DNA of 8,438 bases. Source: Angelakisella sp. GTDB taxonomy: Bacteria; Bacillota; Clostridia; Oscillospirales; Ruminococcaceae. Each line of letters starts with the position of its first letter. The stretch's first letter is position 1. A program made the position numbers and the translations under genes. Below, piece after piece: positions 1 through 7,546 of the stretch. The notes under the pieces were generated by a model. That model saw only the letters and a list, made by a program, of their open reading frames with translations, made no database searches and was not told where the DNA came from. The stretch is taken from contig JAHHTR010000093.1 in the NCBI GenBank assembly GCA_020024515.1, positions 1-8,438 on the forward strand. Direction: 5' to 3'.

Positions 1-147
1 CACTAATATGGTATGGTTAAATAATAAAAGATGTGAAATTATATAAATATGGGTGCGACAATAAAGGCATTTGTCTTGATATTGCTCATATAAAAACAAT
101 GAAGATTTTAAAATGCAATTTATGAATAATAAAAATTCATTTTTTGC

Positions 148-176
148 TTGACATTTAAAAAATAATCGTGTATAAT
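148..176 (+). promoter_or_regulatory. Consensus sigma-A promoter of oppA
   Basis: The -35 hexamer TTGACA (148-153) and the -10 hexamer TATAAT (171-176) both match the housekeeping consensus exactly and are 17 nt apart, the optimal spacing. Transcription should begin near 183, giving an untranslated leader of about 140 nt before the oppA start at 323. This is the only strong promoter I see for the operon. Two perfect hexamers at ideal spacing suggest high intrinsic strength, so any control is likely by a repressor or by leader RNA rather than by an activator; that is inference. Confidence 0.88.
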
Positions 177-186
177 TAGAAACATC

Positions 187-276
187 AATCGTATTTGTGT
201 TTACAAAAAATACACACAGTATTAAAAAAGATGCACACAGTATTAAGTAAATGTACATATTATTGTATATACGATT
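187..276 (+). promoter_or_regulatory. Possible long-range stem in the oppA leader
   Basis: AATCGTAT (187-194) and ATACGATT (269-276) are perfect 8-nt inverted repeats enclosing both leader direct repeats. Inside them TTTAC (200-204) can pair with GTAAA (247-251), so the leader RNA could fold into one extended arm. The AATCGT core also occurs at 164-169, next to the -10 box, so the element could instead be a DNA operator. It resembles no riboswitch class I can name, and the AT content makes chance pairing a real possibility. Confidence 0.35.
213..246 (+). repeat. Two 13-bp direct repeats in the oppA leader
   Basis: CACACAGTATTAA occurs at 213-225 and again, identical, at 234-246. The copies start 21 bp apart, about two turns of B-DNA, so a DNA-binding protein would meet both on the same face. 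They lie just downstream of the predicted transcription start, where a bound repressor could block elongation. They could also be RNA-binding sites or a chance duplication. No regulator family is recognised from the motif. Confidence 0.6.
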
Positions 277-322
277 AATAAAATTTTTTTATGTGAAATC
301 TTATAACGTGGAGGTATTAGTA

Positions 323-2620
323 ATGAAAAAGAGAATTCTTGCATTGGCAATCGCATCAGCTATGATACTATCAATGGTAGCATGTGGTTCAAACACAGAC
401 GCAAACACAAGCACAAGCGGAACTACAACTCCTGATAATAGTACAAGCACTACTGTTAACGGGGTTAGAACACTGAAAGATTACAGTGAAATCAGCCCTA
501 AAAAATGGTCTCCTCATGAGTGGGAAACAAATGATGAGTCATATATCTTAAAACATACAGTAACAGGTTTATATAACTTCTATCCAAATGATACACTGGA
601 TAACTACATAGTGGTACCGGAAGCAGCAGCAGCAATGCCTGTTGACGTTACAGCAGAATATGCAGGTAAATATAATGTTCCTACTGATGCAAAGAGCGGT
701 TATGCTTTCAAAATTGCGCTTAACAAAGATATGAAATGGGAAGACGGTACACCAATCAATGCAGATACATATCTTTATTCATATAAGCAACTGTTAAATC
801 CTGAAATAAAGAACTTCCGTGCAAGTACTGCTTATCAAGGCAACTTTGTAATAGCAAATGCAGAAAAATATTATAAACAAGGTGAGCAAATATTGCCTGC
901 TAATGATGGTAAAGCAACAGACGAGCAAATGCTTGTTTCATTCAAAAAACCTGTTGCATTCTTTGATGCTCCTGCTGAAAACTACTACAAAAATGCAGAC
1001 CACAAGGCTAAATTTACAGTAAATGGCGTGGATCTATTTGCTAAATACAGTAAAGAAGATTACTATCCACTAACACCTGAACTAAAAACAGAACTACTTG
1101 CTATTTCAAAGAACTTCGGCGATGGTTCAGAAAACTCATACAAAGAGTTCTGTCTTTATAAAGTAACAAATGACGCTGTTGATTTTGAAAAAGAAGTTGG
1201 TTTGGTTAAAAACAGTGATTATGAAATAACATTTGTTCTTGATAAACCAATTACAGACTTCTACCTAAAATACAGCCTAGGCTCAGGTATTCTTGTAAAT
1301 GAAAAACTTTATGAAGGCAATATGGCTGACAAAGGTGACATAAAGAAAACAACTTATGGTACAAAAGCTGATAACTATATGTCATACGGTCCGTTTAAGC
1401 TAGCATCTTTCCAAGCAGATAAACTAATTGTTTTGGAAAAAAATGAAAATTGGTTTGGTTGGAATAATCCTGAAATAGCTAAACATTATAACTATGATAG
1501 AATAGAGTGTCAAATTATTCCTGAGCAAAAGACATCTCTACTAGAATTTAAAAAAGGTAACTTGGATTCAGTTTCTCTAACAACAACAGATATGGAAACT
1601 TATGCAACAAGTGATTACCTACAACTAACACCACAAAGCTTTACATCAAAGCTAACATTTAATTCAGACAAAATAGCTCTTAAAACAAGAGAATCAGCCG
1701 GAGTAAGCAAGAGCCTACTTGCATACAAAGACTTCCGTAAGGCTATTTCTCGTTCAATAAACAGAGCAGAATTCGTAGCTACTTGTACAGCTGCTGCTGA
1801 CCCAGGTTTTGGTCTACTAAATACGCTATATATCAATGACCCTGAAAAAGGTACACGTTACCGTGATTCAAAAGCTGCAACAGATGCTCTACTATCTGTT
1901 TATGAAGCTGATAGTATGGATACTATGACAGGATACGATATTGATGAAGCAAAAGAGTTGATTAAAAAATCTTATGAAGAAGCAAAAGCTAATGGCGACA
2001 TCAAAGACAGCGATAAAGTAGTATTTGAACTTGCAGTATATATGCTAGATGAGACATCACAAAAAATGGTAAACTTTATCAATGATTCACTTGTAAATGC
2101 TGCTAAGGGTACACCACTAGAAGGCAGAGTAAGTGTTAAAGGTGTTGTTGACCAAGACTACTACAACAGTGCAAAAGCAGGTAAATTTGATATAATCATT
2201 TCTACATGGGGCGGTGCCTCAATGAATCCATATGGTACAGCAGAGCTATACTGTGTAGATGAAAAGAAAAATGAGTATGGATTTAATCCAAAAGTAGAAA
2301 AAACAACAATTACTGTTGAAGGCAAAGAAATGACAAAGACATTCTACGAGTGGTATGATGCTCTATGTAACGGTGAATATGCTGCTGCTACACCTGAAGT
2401 AAGAACACAAATTCTTGCAGGTATCGAAAAAGGTATCTTGGAAACATATACAACAGCTCCTATATACTATCGTACATCAGGTTCTCTACTATCACATCGT
2501 ACAATAATGGAAACAGAAGAATTCTTGCCGGTAGTTGGATTTGGTAATTATGTTTTGGATAAATCAGATGCTGATTGGGCTGAATACTGCAAATCAAACA
2601 ACTATGACCTAAAATATTAA
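323..2620 (+). CDS. oppA: Oligopeptide ABC transporter substrate-binding lipoprotein OppA
   Basis: The protein (765 aa) is the extracellular receptor that captures peptides and delivers them to the OppBC channel. The chosen ATG has GGAGGT at 310-315, 7 nt upstream; the frame stays open back to an ATG at 251, but that start has no ribosome site and would spoil the signal peptide. MKKR plus a hydrophobic stretch ends in the lipobox MVAC, so Cys21 should be lipidated. Residues 22-44 are a Ser/Thr/Asn-rich tether. The SBP_bac_5 fold is marked by KWEDGTPINADTYLYSYKQL (138-157), GPFKL near 356-360 and LEKNENWFG (371-379); APIYY at 712-716 is typical of the C-terminal lobe. It is much longer than enteric OppA (about 540 aa), mainly through extra sequence around residues 186-292. 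The exact ligand (long or short peptides, or a signalling peptide) cannot be told. Confidence 0.95.
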   Translation: MKKRILALAIASAMILSMVACGSNTDANTSTSGTTTPDNSTSTTVNGVRTLKDYSEISPKKWSPHEWETNDESYILKHTVTGLYNFYPNDTLDNYIVVPEAAAAMPVDVTAEYAGKYNVPTDAKSGYAFKIALNKDMKWEDGTPINADTYLYSYKQLLNPEIKNFRASTAYQGNFVIANAEKYYKQGEQILPANDGKATDEQMLVSFKKPVAFFDAPAENYYKNADHKAKFTVNGVDLFAKYSKEDYYPLTPELKTELLAISKNFGDGSENSYKEFCLYKVTNDAVDFEKEVGLVKNSDYEITFVLDKPITDFYLKYSLGSGILVNEKLYEGNMADKGDIKKTTYGTKADNYMSYGPFKLASFQADKLIVLEKNENWFGWNNPEIAKHYNYDRIECQIIPEQKTSLLEFKKGNLDSVSLTTTDMETYATSDYLQLTPQSFTSKLTFNSDKIALKTRESAGVSKSLLAYKDFRKAISRSINRAEFVATCTAAADPGFGLLNTLYINDPEKGTRYRDSKAATDALLSVYEADSMDTMTGYDIDEAKELIKKSYEEAKANGDIKDSDKVVFELAVYMLDETSQKMVNFINDSLVNAAKGTPLEGRVSVKGVVDQDYYNSAKAGKFDIIISTWGGASMNPYGTAELYCVDEKKNEYGFNPKVEKTTITVEGKEMTKTFYEWYDALCNGEYAAATPEVRTQILAGIEKGILETYTTAPIYYRTSGSLLSHRTIMETEEFLPVVGFGNYVLDKSDADWAEYCKSNNYDLKY

Positions 2621-2657
2621 TTAATTCAAAAAAATTATAATATTAATTAGTAATAAA

Positions 2658-2701
2658 GATTTAACAGCTCTGTTTTTTAAATAAAACTGGGCTGTTAAAT
2701 C
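2658..2701 (+). terminator. Intercistronic hairpin after oppA (partial terminator or mRNA stabiliser)
   Basis: GATTTAACAGCTC (2658-2670) pairs with GGGCTGTTAAATC (2689-2701) over 13 bp with a single G-U pair. After one mismatch the stem continues with GTTTT/AAAAC (2672-2676 with 2683-2687), leaving a 6-nt loop. The 3' flank CATTTGTTG is only mildly U-rich, so complete termination looks unlikely. Such a hairpin behind the receptor gene of an import operon would protect the upstream message and reduce read-through to the permease genes. Confidence 0.6.
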
Positions 2702-2710
2702 CATTTGTTG

Positions 2711-2716
2711 TATAAT
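2711..2716 (+). promoter_or_regulatory. Possible -10 box of a secondary promoter for oppBCDF
   Basis: A perfect TATAAT sits between the two intercistronic hairpins. The hexamer 17 nt upstream, TGGGCT (2688-2693), matches only three of six -35 positions and lies in a hairpin arm, and there is no correctly placed TG extension. In such AT-rich DNA a chance TATAAT is likely, so this is only a candidate. Confidence 0.2.
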
Positions 2717-2788
2717 AAAGTTTTATATATAGTCGAATTGTATTAGCTTATTTCGTATTTTGTACAATTATATATATAAAACTTTATT
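2714..2788 (+). repeat. Long AT-rich inverted repeat between oppA and oppB
   Basis: The arms 2714-2731 and 2771-2788 are complementary over 18 bp without a mismatch. After a small interior bulge (GTCG against A) seven more pairs form between AATTGTA (2736-2742) and TACAATT (2763-2769), leaving a 20-nt loop. In RNA this is a long rod; in supercoiled DNA it could extrude as a cruciform. It ends 80 nt before oppB, and a U-run (2800-2804) lies 11 nt past the stem, too far for a standard terminator. It may attenuate or process the transcript. A small miniature-element remnant is possible, but I see no target duplication. Confidence 0.6.
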
Positions 2789-2868
2789 TGCAAAATATAT
2801 TTTTATCATTTAAAGAAGATATATTATAAAATATAAAAAAGTAATTAAGAAAAAGGTGTTAAAAAACT

Positions 2869-3843
2869 ATGAAAACCTTAAAGTATGTTTTAAAAAGAAT
2901 AGGGCTAATGTTAATGACGTTTTTTATCATTATGACAATTTGCTTTGTATTGATAAGAATGTTGCCTAACCCTGTCCAAGAAGGTGCGGGAGACTTTGCC
3001 GCAGCTACAAAAGCTATGCGTGAAGCATGGGGTTATGACAAACCTATATTGACACAATATGGGATATTCCTAAAAAATGTATTTACAAAATGGGACTGGG
3101 GATTCTGTACAACAGTTGGTACTTATCTAAGCCCTGTTACTACTTATGTTGTAAGCAAATTGCCTGCGACTGTAATATTAAACGTTTATTCATTACTGTT
3201 TAGTTTGCCTTTGGGCATACTTTTCGGTATCTATGCAGCTTTGAAGAAAAATAAATGGCAAGATCAGATAATTTCTGTATTGGTAATGTTGTTTATTTCT
3301 GTGCCAAGCTATGTATATGCGTTTATAGTACAATATTATTTGGGATTTAAATTTAATTTGTTTCCACTACAAATGGCAGCAGGTAATAATTATCTGGCTC
3401 CTGAAATGTTAAAATCAATGGTTTTGCCTATACTTTCACTATCGTTTGCGGTAATGGCGGGCTTTATGAGATTTACACGTGCGGAATTAACAGAGACACT
3501 TACAAGTGAATATATGCTACTTGCAAGAGCAAAAGGTTTGACACGCAAACAAGCAACATATCGTCATGCGCTACGTAATGCCTTTGTTCCTATTTTGCCG
3601 ATGATTTTGAGTGAGTTTATAGGTATTATGTCAGGTTCACTTGTTATAGAAAAAATATTCGGTGTCCCCGGAATTGGTGCTATATATGTAAATGCAATTA
3701 ATGCAAGAGATTACAGTGTATTTCTATTTGTAAGTATGTTCTATACAATAATAGGTTTGGCGGCAGGTATTGTTGTCGATTTAAGTTATGGGTTCATAGA
3801 CCCAAGAATAAGAATGGGTGGAGGTAAAACAAATGAACTCTAA
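2869..3843 (+). CDS. oppB: Oligopeptide ABC transporter permease OppB
   Basis: This 324-aa membrane protein is one of the two subunits forming the peptide channel, at the usual family length. TM1 spans about residues 11-32, followed by the extracellular segment with WGYDKPI and WDWGF typical of OppB/DppB N-termini. The BPD_transp_1 core occupies about 95-310. The cytoplasmic EAA coupling loop is visible as EYMLLARAKGL (214-224) continuing to RHALRNAFVP (232-241), followed by the conserved EKIFGVPGIG (261-270) and the closing DLSYGFIDPRIR. The start has AAGGTG at 2853-2858, 10 nt upstream, a weaker site than those of its neighbours, in line with lower output than oppA. Its 3' end contains the oppC ribosome site. 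Confidence 0.94.
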   Translation: MKTLKYVLKRIGLMLMTFFIIMTICFVLIRMLPNPVQEGAGDFAAATKAMREAWGYDKPILTQYGIFLKNVFTKWDWGFCTTVGTYLSPVTTYVVSKLPATVILNVYSLLFSLPLGILFGIYAALKKNKWQDQIISVLVMLFISVPSYVYAFIVQYYLGFKFNLFPLQMAAGNNYLAPEMLKSMVLPILSLSFAVMAGFMRFTRAELTETLTSEYMLLARAKGLTRKQATYRHALRNAFVPILPMILSEFIGIMSGSLVIEKIFGVPGIGAIYVNAINARDYSVFLFVSMFYTIIGLAAGIVVDLSYGFIDPRIRMGGGKTNEL

Positions 3844-5305
3844 TCAATTTCCGGATATTCCAAAAGAAAAGTTTGAATTCGTAAAACGTGAAAAAGGGAT
3901 TCATGATGAAAAATTTGAAACAAAACCTATTGGTTATTTTAAAGATGCTCTAATCAGATTTTCAAAAAATAAGGGTTCTGTTGTTGCTGCAATAATAATT
4001 TTTATCTTGCTATTATTTGCAATATTTGCACCAATATTTTCAAATTATTCTATTGATTATGCAGATTTGTATTATAAAAACGTGTTGCCAAAATCAAACC
4101 TATTTTCAAAGATGGGATTTTGGGATGGAACAACAAAAGAAACTGTAAATAGTCAAATGTATGATTATTACAGTGCTATTCCGGGTGCGATAAAAAAAGT
4201 ATATAAGGTTGAAGAATTGGGTGAAGGTAAGCGTAAGAGTAAATATCACACAATAAAACTTGATACTTACGACAAAGTTGGTTTTCAATACAAAACAGTT
4301 ACAAAAAAAGACTTAGATAAAATTATTGAATATGAAAAAGAAAATAATATTCAAGTTTTATATCCGATGATTGACACATCTGAGATTAAAGCAAAGCAGT
4401 TTAAAAATGATCCGAACTTTTGGTATCTTGCAGACGCAAAGGCAAATGCTGTGAGAACGGCAAAAGGTGAACTGCAACCAAATTATGTAAAATCAAATGA
4501 CAGCCTAAGAAATGATGGTTATGCATATTGGAAACAGTATAATAACAATCAATATCAAATAAGAGTACTATATAAGGAATATTACAATCTAAATCATGGC
4601 TACTATCCTTCGTTCCTTTTTGGTTGCGATGCTTACGGTCAAGATATATGGGTAAGACTTGCAGGTGGTGCAAGATTCTCTTTCCTACTTGGTATCGCTG
4701 TTGCTTTGACTAATATCATTATAGGTGTTATTTATGGTTCAATTGAAGGTTACTATGGTGGTGCGGTAGATATGGTTATGGAACGTATTGCAGATGTACT
4801 GAGTGCAGTTCCGTTCATAGTAGTTGCTACTTTGTTCCAATTACATTTGGGACAAAAAGTTGGTGTAATAGGCTGTTTGCTATTCGCCTTTGTTTTGACA
4901 GGTTGGATAGGTGTTGCACGTCGTACACGTACACAGTTTTATCGTTTTAAAGGACAAGAGTATGTACTTGCTGCACGTACACTTGGCGCAAAGGACAGCA
5001 GACTAATATTTAAACATATTCTGCCAAACTCACTTGGTACTCTTATTACTTCAAGTATATTGATGATTCCAAGTGTTATATTCTCAGAATCATTCCTATC
5101 ATACCTAGGTATTGTTAACCTACAAAGTAAATATATGACAAGTGTTGGTACGCTTCTATCAAATGGTCAAGGTGTACTTTCAACATTCCCGCATATTATA
5201 TTTTTCCCAGCATTATTTATCTCATTACTAATGATTTCATTTAATATATTTGGTAACGGTTTACGTGATGCCTTTAATCCATCTTTGAGAGGAGCAGAAG
5301 AATAA
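3833..5305 (+). CDS. oppC: Oligopeptide ABC transporter permease OppC, with enlarged extracellular loop
   Basis: The second channel subunit, 490 aa against roughly 300 for common OppC. The ATG is chosen because GGAGGT (3820-3825) lies 7 nt upstream; an in-frame GTG at 3818 overlaps that site and is less likely. The gene overlaps the end of oppB by 11 nt. A charged cytoplasmic N-terminus precedes TM1 (about 49-70). Residues about 75-255 form a long, polar, Tyr/Lys/Asn-rich region before FLFGCDAYGQDIWVRL (261-276), the counterpart of the family motif FGTDxxGRD. The core follows with the EAA loop EYVLAARTLGAKDSRLIF (376-393) and the ending GNGLRDAFNPSLRG. The extra region should face outward, where it could contact OppA. 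The gene is intact, so the extension is genuine rather than a frameshift artefact. Confidence 0.93.
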   Translation: MNSNQFPDIPKEKFEFVKREKGIHDEKFETKPIGYFKDALIRFSKNKGSVVAAIIIFILLLFAIFAPIFSNYSIDYADLYYKNVLPKSNLFSKMGFWDGTTKETVNSQMYDYYSAIPGAIKKVYKVEELGEGKRKSKYHTIKLDTYDKVGFQYKTVTKKDLDKIIEYEKENNIQVLYPMIDTSEIKAKQFKNDPNFWYLADAKANAVRTAKGELQPNYVKSNDSLRNDGYAYWKQYNNNQYQIRVLYKEYYNLNHGYYPSFLFGCDAYGQDIWVRLAGGARFSFLLGIAVALTNIIIGVIYGSIEGYYGGAVDMVMERIADVLSAVPFIVVATLFQLHLGQKVGVIGCLLFAFVLTGWIGVARRTRTQFYRFKGQEYVLAARTLGAKDSRLIFKHILPNSLGTLITSSILMIPSVIFSESFLSYLGIVNLQSKYMTSVGTLLSNGQGVLSTFPHIIFFPALFISLLMISFNIFGNGLRDAFNPSLRGAEE

Positions 5306-6375
5306 TGTCACAAAACGATTTAATAAATTTATCAGTTAAAGATCTAAGTGTCTCCTTTCGTACAAATACAGGTACTGTAAAGGCAGTTCGTAATATCAGT
5401 TTCGATTTGAGAAAAGGTGAAACACTGGCAATAGTTGGTGAATCAGGTTCAGGTAAGAGTGTATCTGCAAAAGCAATTATGGGTATTCTTGCACCAAACT
5501 CAATAATTGAAAACGGTCAAATTATATATACAGATGATGATGGAAATACAGTAGACTTTTTATCGCTTAAAGAAGAAGAATTCTATAAATATCGTGGTAG
5601 AAAAGTATCTATGGTGTTTCAAGATCCAATGAGCAGCCTTAACCCAATCGTAAAAATCGGCCATCAGCTAACTGAGGCTATGATACTTAACGGTGTAAGT
5701 AAGGAAGAAGCAAAAGTTAAAGCTATTGAACTAATGAAACAAGTAGGTATTCCTCATGCCGAAGAACGTTTTGAACAATATCCGTTTGAGTTTTCGGGAG
5801 GTATGCGTCAAAGAATAGTTATAGCTATCGCTATTGCGGCTGATCCTGATATACTAATCTGTGATGAGCCTACAACAGCTCTTGACGTTACTATACAGGC
5901 ACAAATACTTGACCTAATACACAAACTTATAAAAGAGAGACATATATCTTGTATATTTATCACACATAATATGGGTGTTGTTGCAAATATTGCTGACAGA
6001 ATAGCAGTAATGTATGCAGGTAAAATAGTAGAATACGGAAAAGTTGATGAAATATTCTATGACCCACGTCACCCATATACTTGGGCATTGCTTGCATCTA
6101 TGCCTGACCTTGATACAACAGAAAAATTGGCATCTATTCCGGGTACACCTCCAAATATGGAGATGCCACCTGTTGGTGATGCATTTGCGGCAAGAAATGA
6201 GTATGCTATGAAGATCGATTTTGAGGAACAACCACCTCTATTCGAGATTACTCCTACTCATAAGGCTGCAACATGGTTACTACATCCAAATGCTCCACAT
6301 GTAGACCCACCAAAAATAGTTACAGATAGAATTAGAAGAATGACAAAGAATGCAGAGGTGAAGACTAATGAGTAA
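5305..6375 (+). CDS. oppD: Oligopeptide ABC transporter ATPase OppD (lacks Fe-S cysteines)
   Basis: One of the two cytoplasmic ATPases that power peptide uptake; 356 aa, normal for the family. Its ATG shares one base with the oppC stop (TAATG), with GGAG at 5291-5294, indicating translational coupling. Motifs are intact: Walker A GESGSGKS (45-52), Q-loop Gln106 in FQDP, signature FSGGMRQR (163-170), Walker B ILICDEP with Asp187 and Glu188, D-loop ALD, and switch His221. The oligopeptide C-terminal domain begins at HPYTWALLASMPDL (256-269). In many OppD/DppD proteins this domain carries four cysteines binding a [4Fe-4S] cluster; here the matching positions appear to be Asp292, Asn298, Asp305 and Thr323, so no cluster is expected. 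Confidence 0.95.
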   Translation: MSQNDLINLSVKDLSVSFRTNTGTVKAVRNISFDLRKGETLAIVGESGSGKSVSAKAIMGILAPNSIIENGQIIYTDDDGNTVDFLSLKEEEFYKYRGRKVSMVFQDPMSSLNPIVKIGHQLTEAMILNGVSKEEAKVKAIELMKQVGIPHAEERFEQYPFEFSGGMRQRIVIAIAIAADPDILICDEPTTALDVTIQAQILDLIHKLIKERHISCIFITHNMGVVANIADRIAVMYAGKIVEYGKVDEIFYDPRHPYTWALLASMPDLDTTEKLASIPGTPPNMEMPPVGDAFAARNEYAMKIDFEEQPPLFEITPTHKAATWLLHPNAPHVDPPKIVTDRIRRMTKNAEVKTNE

Positions 6376-7435
6376 CGAACAAAATACAAATAGCGAAGTT
6401 ATCTTAAAGGTCGAGAACCTAAGACAATACTTTGGTACGGAGAAAAATGCTCTTAAAGCAGTAGATGGTGTTAGTTTTGAAGTTCATAAAGGTGAAGTAC
6501 TTGGTATAGTTGGTGAAAGTGGTTGTGGTAAAACAACTGTTGGACGTACAATTATTAAACTATACAATGCAACAGACGGTAATGTTTACTTTAAAGGCAG
6601 AAGAATTGTTGCAGGTACAAAAACACTTAAAGAAGAACTTGAAAAAGCTAAAAAAGAGGGCAACAAAGAGAAAATCGCTCAAATTCGTGGTGAAATAGCA
6701 AAAGCTAAACATGACCAAAAATACTGCAATAAAGATTATATGCAAGAGACAGGCACAAAAGAAAGTCTTGTAACAAAAATTCAGATGATATTCCAAGATC
6801 CAATAGCAAGTCTTAATCCACGTATGACAGTACGTGAAATAATATCAGAGGGATTGACTATACGTGGCATAAAAGATAAAGAATTTATAAATAATAAAGT
6901 TTATGAAATGCTAGACTTGGTTGGACTTGTTCCTGAACATGCTGACCGTTATCCACATGAATTTTCAGGTGGGCAAAGACAACGTATCGGTATAGCACGT
7001 GCAATAGTTATGGAACCTGAAATAATGATTGCAGATGAGCCGATTAGTGCTTTGGACGTTTCAATTCAGGCACAGGTTATCAATCTTCTTAATGATTTGC
7101 GTAACAAAATGAATTTGACAATTTTGTTTATTGCTCACGATTTGTCAGTTGTTAAGTATTTTTCTGATAGAATAGCTGTTATGTATTTTGGCAAATTGGT
7201 TGAACTTGCAAGTTCCGATGAACTGTTTGCTCACCCTATGCACCCATATACAAAGAGTCTTCTTTCAGCTATTCCTATACCTGACCCACATTATGAAAAA
7301 CAAAGAGTAAGAATAGTCTATGACCCTGCGGAGTCACATGATTATTCAAAAAACAAACCTACTTTGCAAGAAGTTCGTCCTGGTCACTTTGTTTTGTGCA
7401 ATAATGAAGAGGCAAAAAAATACAAAGCAGAATAA
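6368..7435 (+). CDS. oppF: Oligopeptide ABC transporter ATPase OppF
   Basis: The partner ATPase of OppD, 355 aa. It starts 8 nt before the end of oppD, with GAGGTG (6355-6360) 7 nt upstream. Walker A GESGCGKTT (49-57), Q-loop Gln143 in IFQDP, signature FSGGQRQR (199-206), Walker B IMIADEP with Asp223 and Glu224, and switch His257 are all present, so it should hydrolyse ATP. The C-terminal domain has HPMHPYTKSLLSAIPIPDP (289-307). Residues about 84-137, between Walker A and the Q-loop, are an extra highly charged Lys/Glu-rich stretch that looks helical and makes this region longer than in compact OppF proteins. It is the last gene of the core operon; no clear terminator follows immediately. 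Confidence 0.95.
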   Translation: MSNEQNTNSEVILKVENLRQYFGTEKNALKAVDGVSFEVHKGEVLGIVGESGCGKTTVGRTIIKLYNATDGNVYFKGRRIVAGTKTLKEELEKAKKEGNKEKIAQIRGEIAKAKHDQKYCNKDYMQETGTKESLVTKIQMIFQDPIASLNPRMTVREIISEGLTIRGIKDKEFINNKVYEMLDLVGLVPEHADRYPHEFSGGQRQRIGIARAIVMEPEIMIADEPISALDVSIQAQVINLLNDLRNKMNLTILFIAHDLSVVKYFSDRIAVMYFGKLVELASSDELFAHPMHPYTKSLLSAIPIPDPHYEKQRVRIVYDPAESHDYSKNKPTLQEVRPGHFVLCNNEEAKKYKAE

Positions 7436-7546
7436 TCTTTTGATTGAGTAAACGTAGAAATCAATAAGATAAAAAGTGAAATATTGTTTTAATTTATAGT
7501 ATATTTTGGGTTGTTTATAGCAAAATTTCTCTTTTGGGGTAATTTA
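7436..7546. other. Gap between oppF and the membrane-protein gene
   Basis: This 111-nt AT-rich gap has no intrinsic terminator: the only inverted repeat is a weak TTGATT/AATCAA (7440-7445, 7459-7464) without a U-tract. A loose promoter match, TTGATT then TAAGAT (7465-7470) with 19-nt spacing, scores four of six at each box. The next gene may therefore be read through from the operon or have a weak promoter of its own. Confidence 0.4.

Noticed and set aside
49..93. A 14-codon frame starting at ATG 49 upstream of the promoter
   Set aside because: It has no ribosome binding site or promoter, is very short, and the surrounding sequence looks non-coding.
122..145. ATGAAT/ATTCAT hairpin followed by T6, resembling a terminator of an upstream gene
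   Set aside because: The stem is only 6 bp with one G-C pair, too weak to call; the T-run is likely part of the AT-rich promoter upstream region.
251..322. In-frame upstream extension of oppA to ATG 251
   Set aside because: That start lacks a ribosome site, while ATG 323 has GGAGGT at good spacing and yields a clean lipoprotein signal.
1615..1836. Minus-strand open frame inside oppA (and similar ones at 4106-4288, 4401-4673, 5914-6231, 6560-6796, 7489-7671, 7942-8130)
   Set aside because: All lie opposite well-supported genes or in AT-rich spacers, have no ribosome site worth noting, and encode no recognisable domain.
6510..6698. Plus-strand frame within oppF
   Set aside because: It overlaps the Walker A region and charged insertion of oppF in another frame; its low-complexity Lys-rich product reflects the A-rich DNA.
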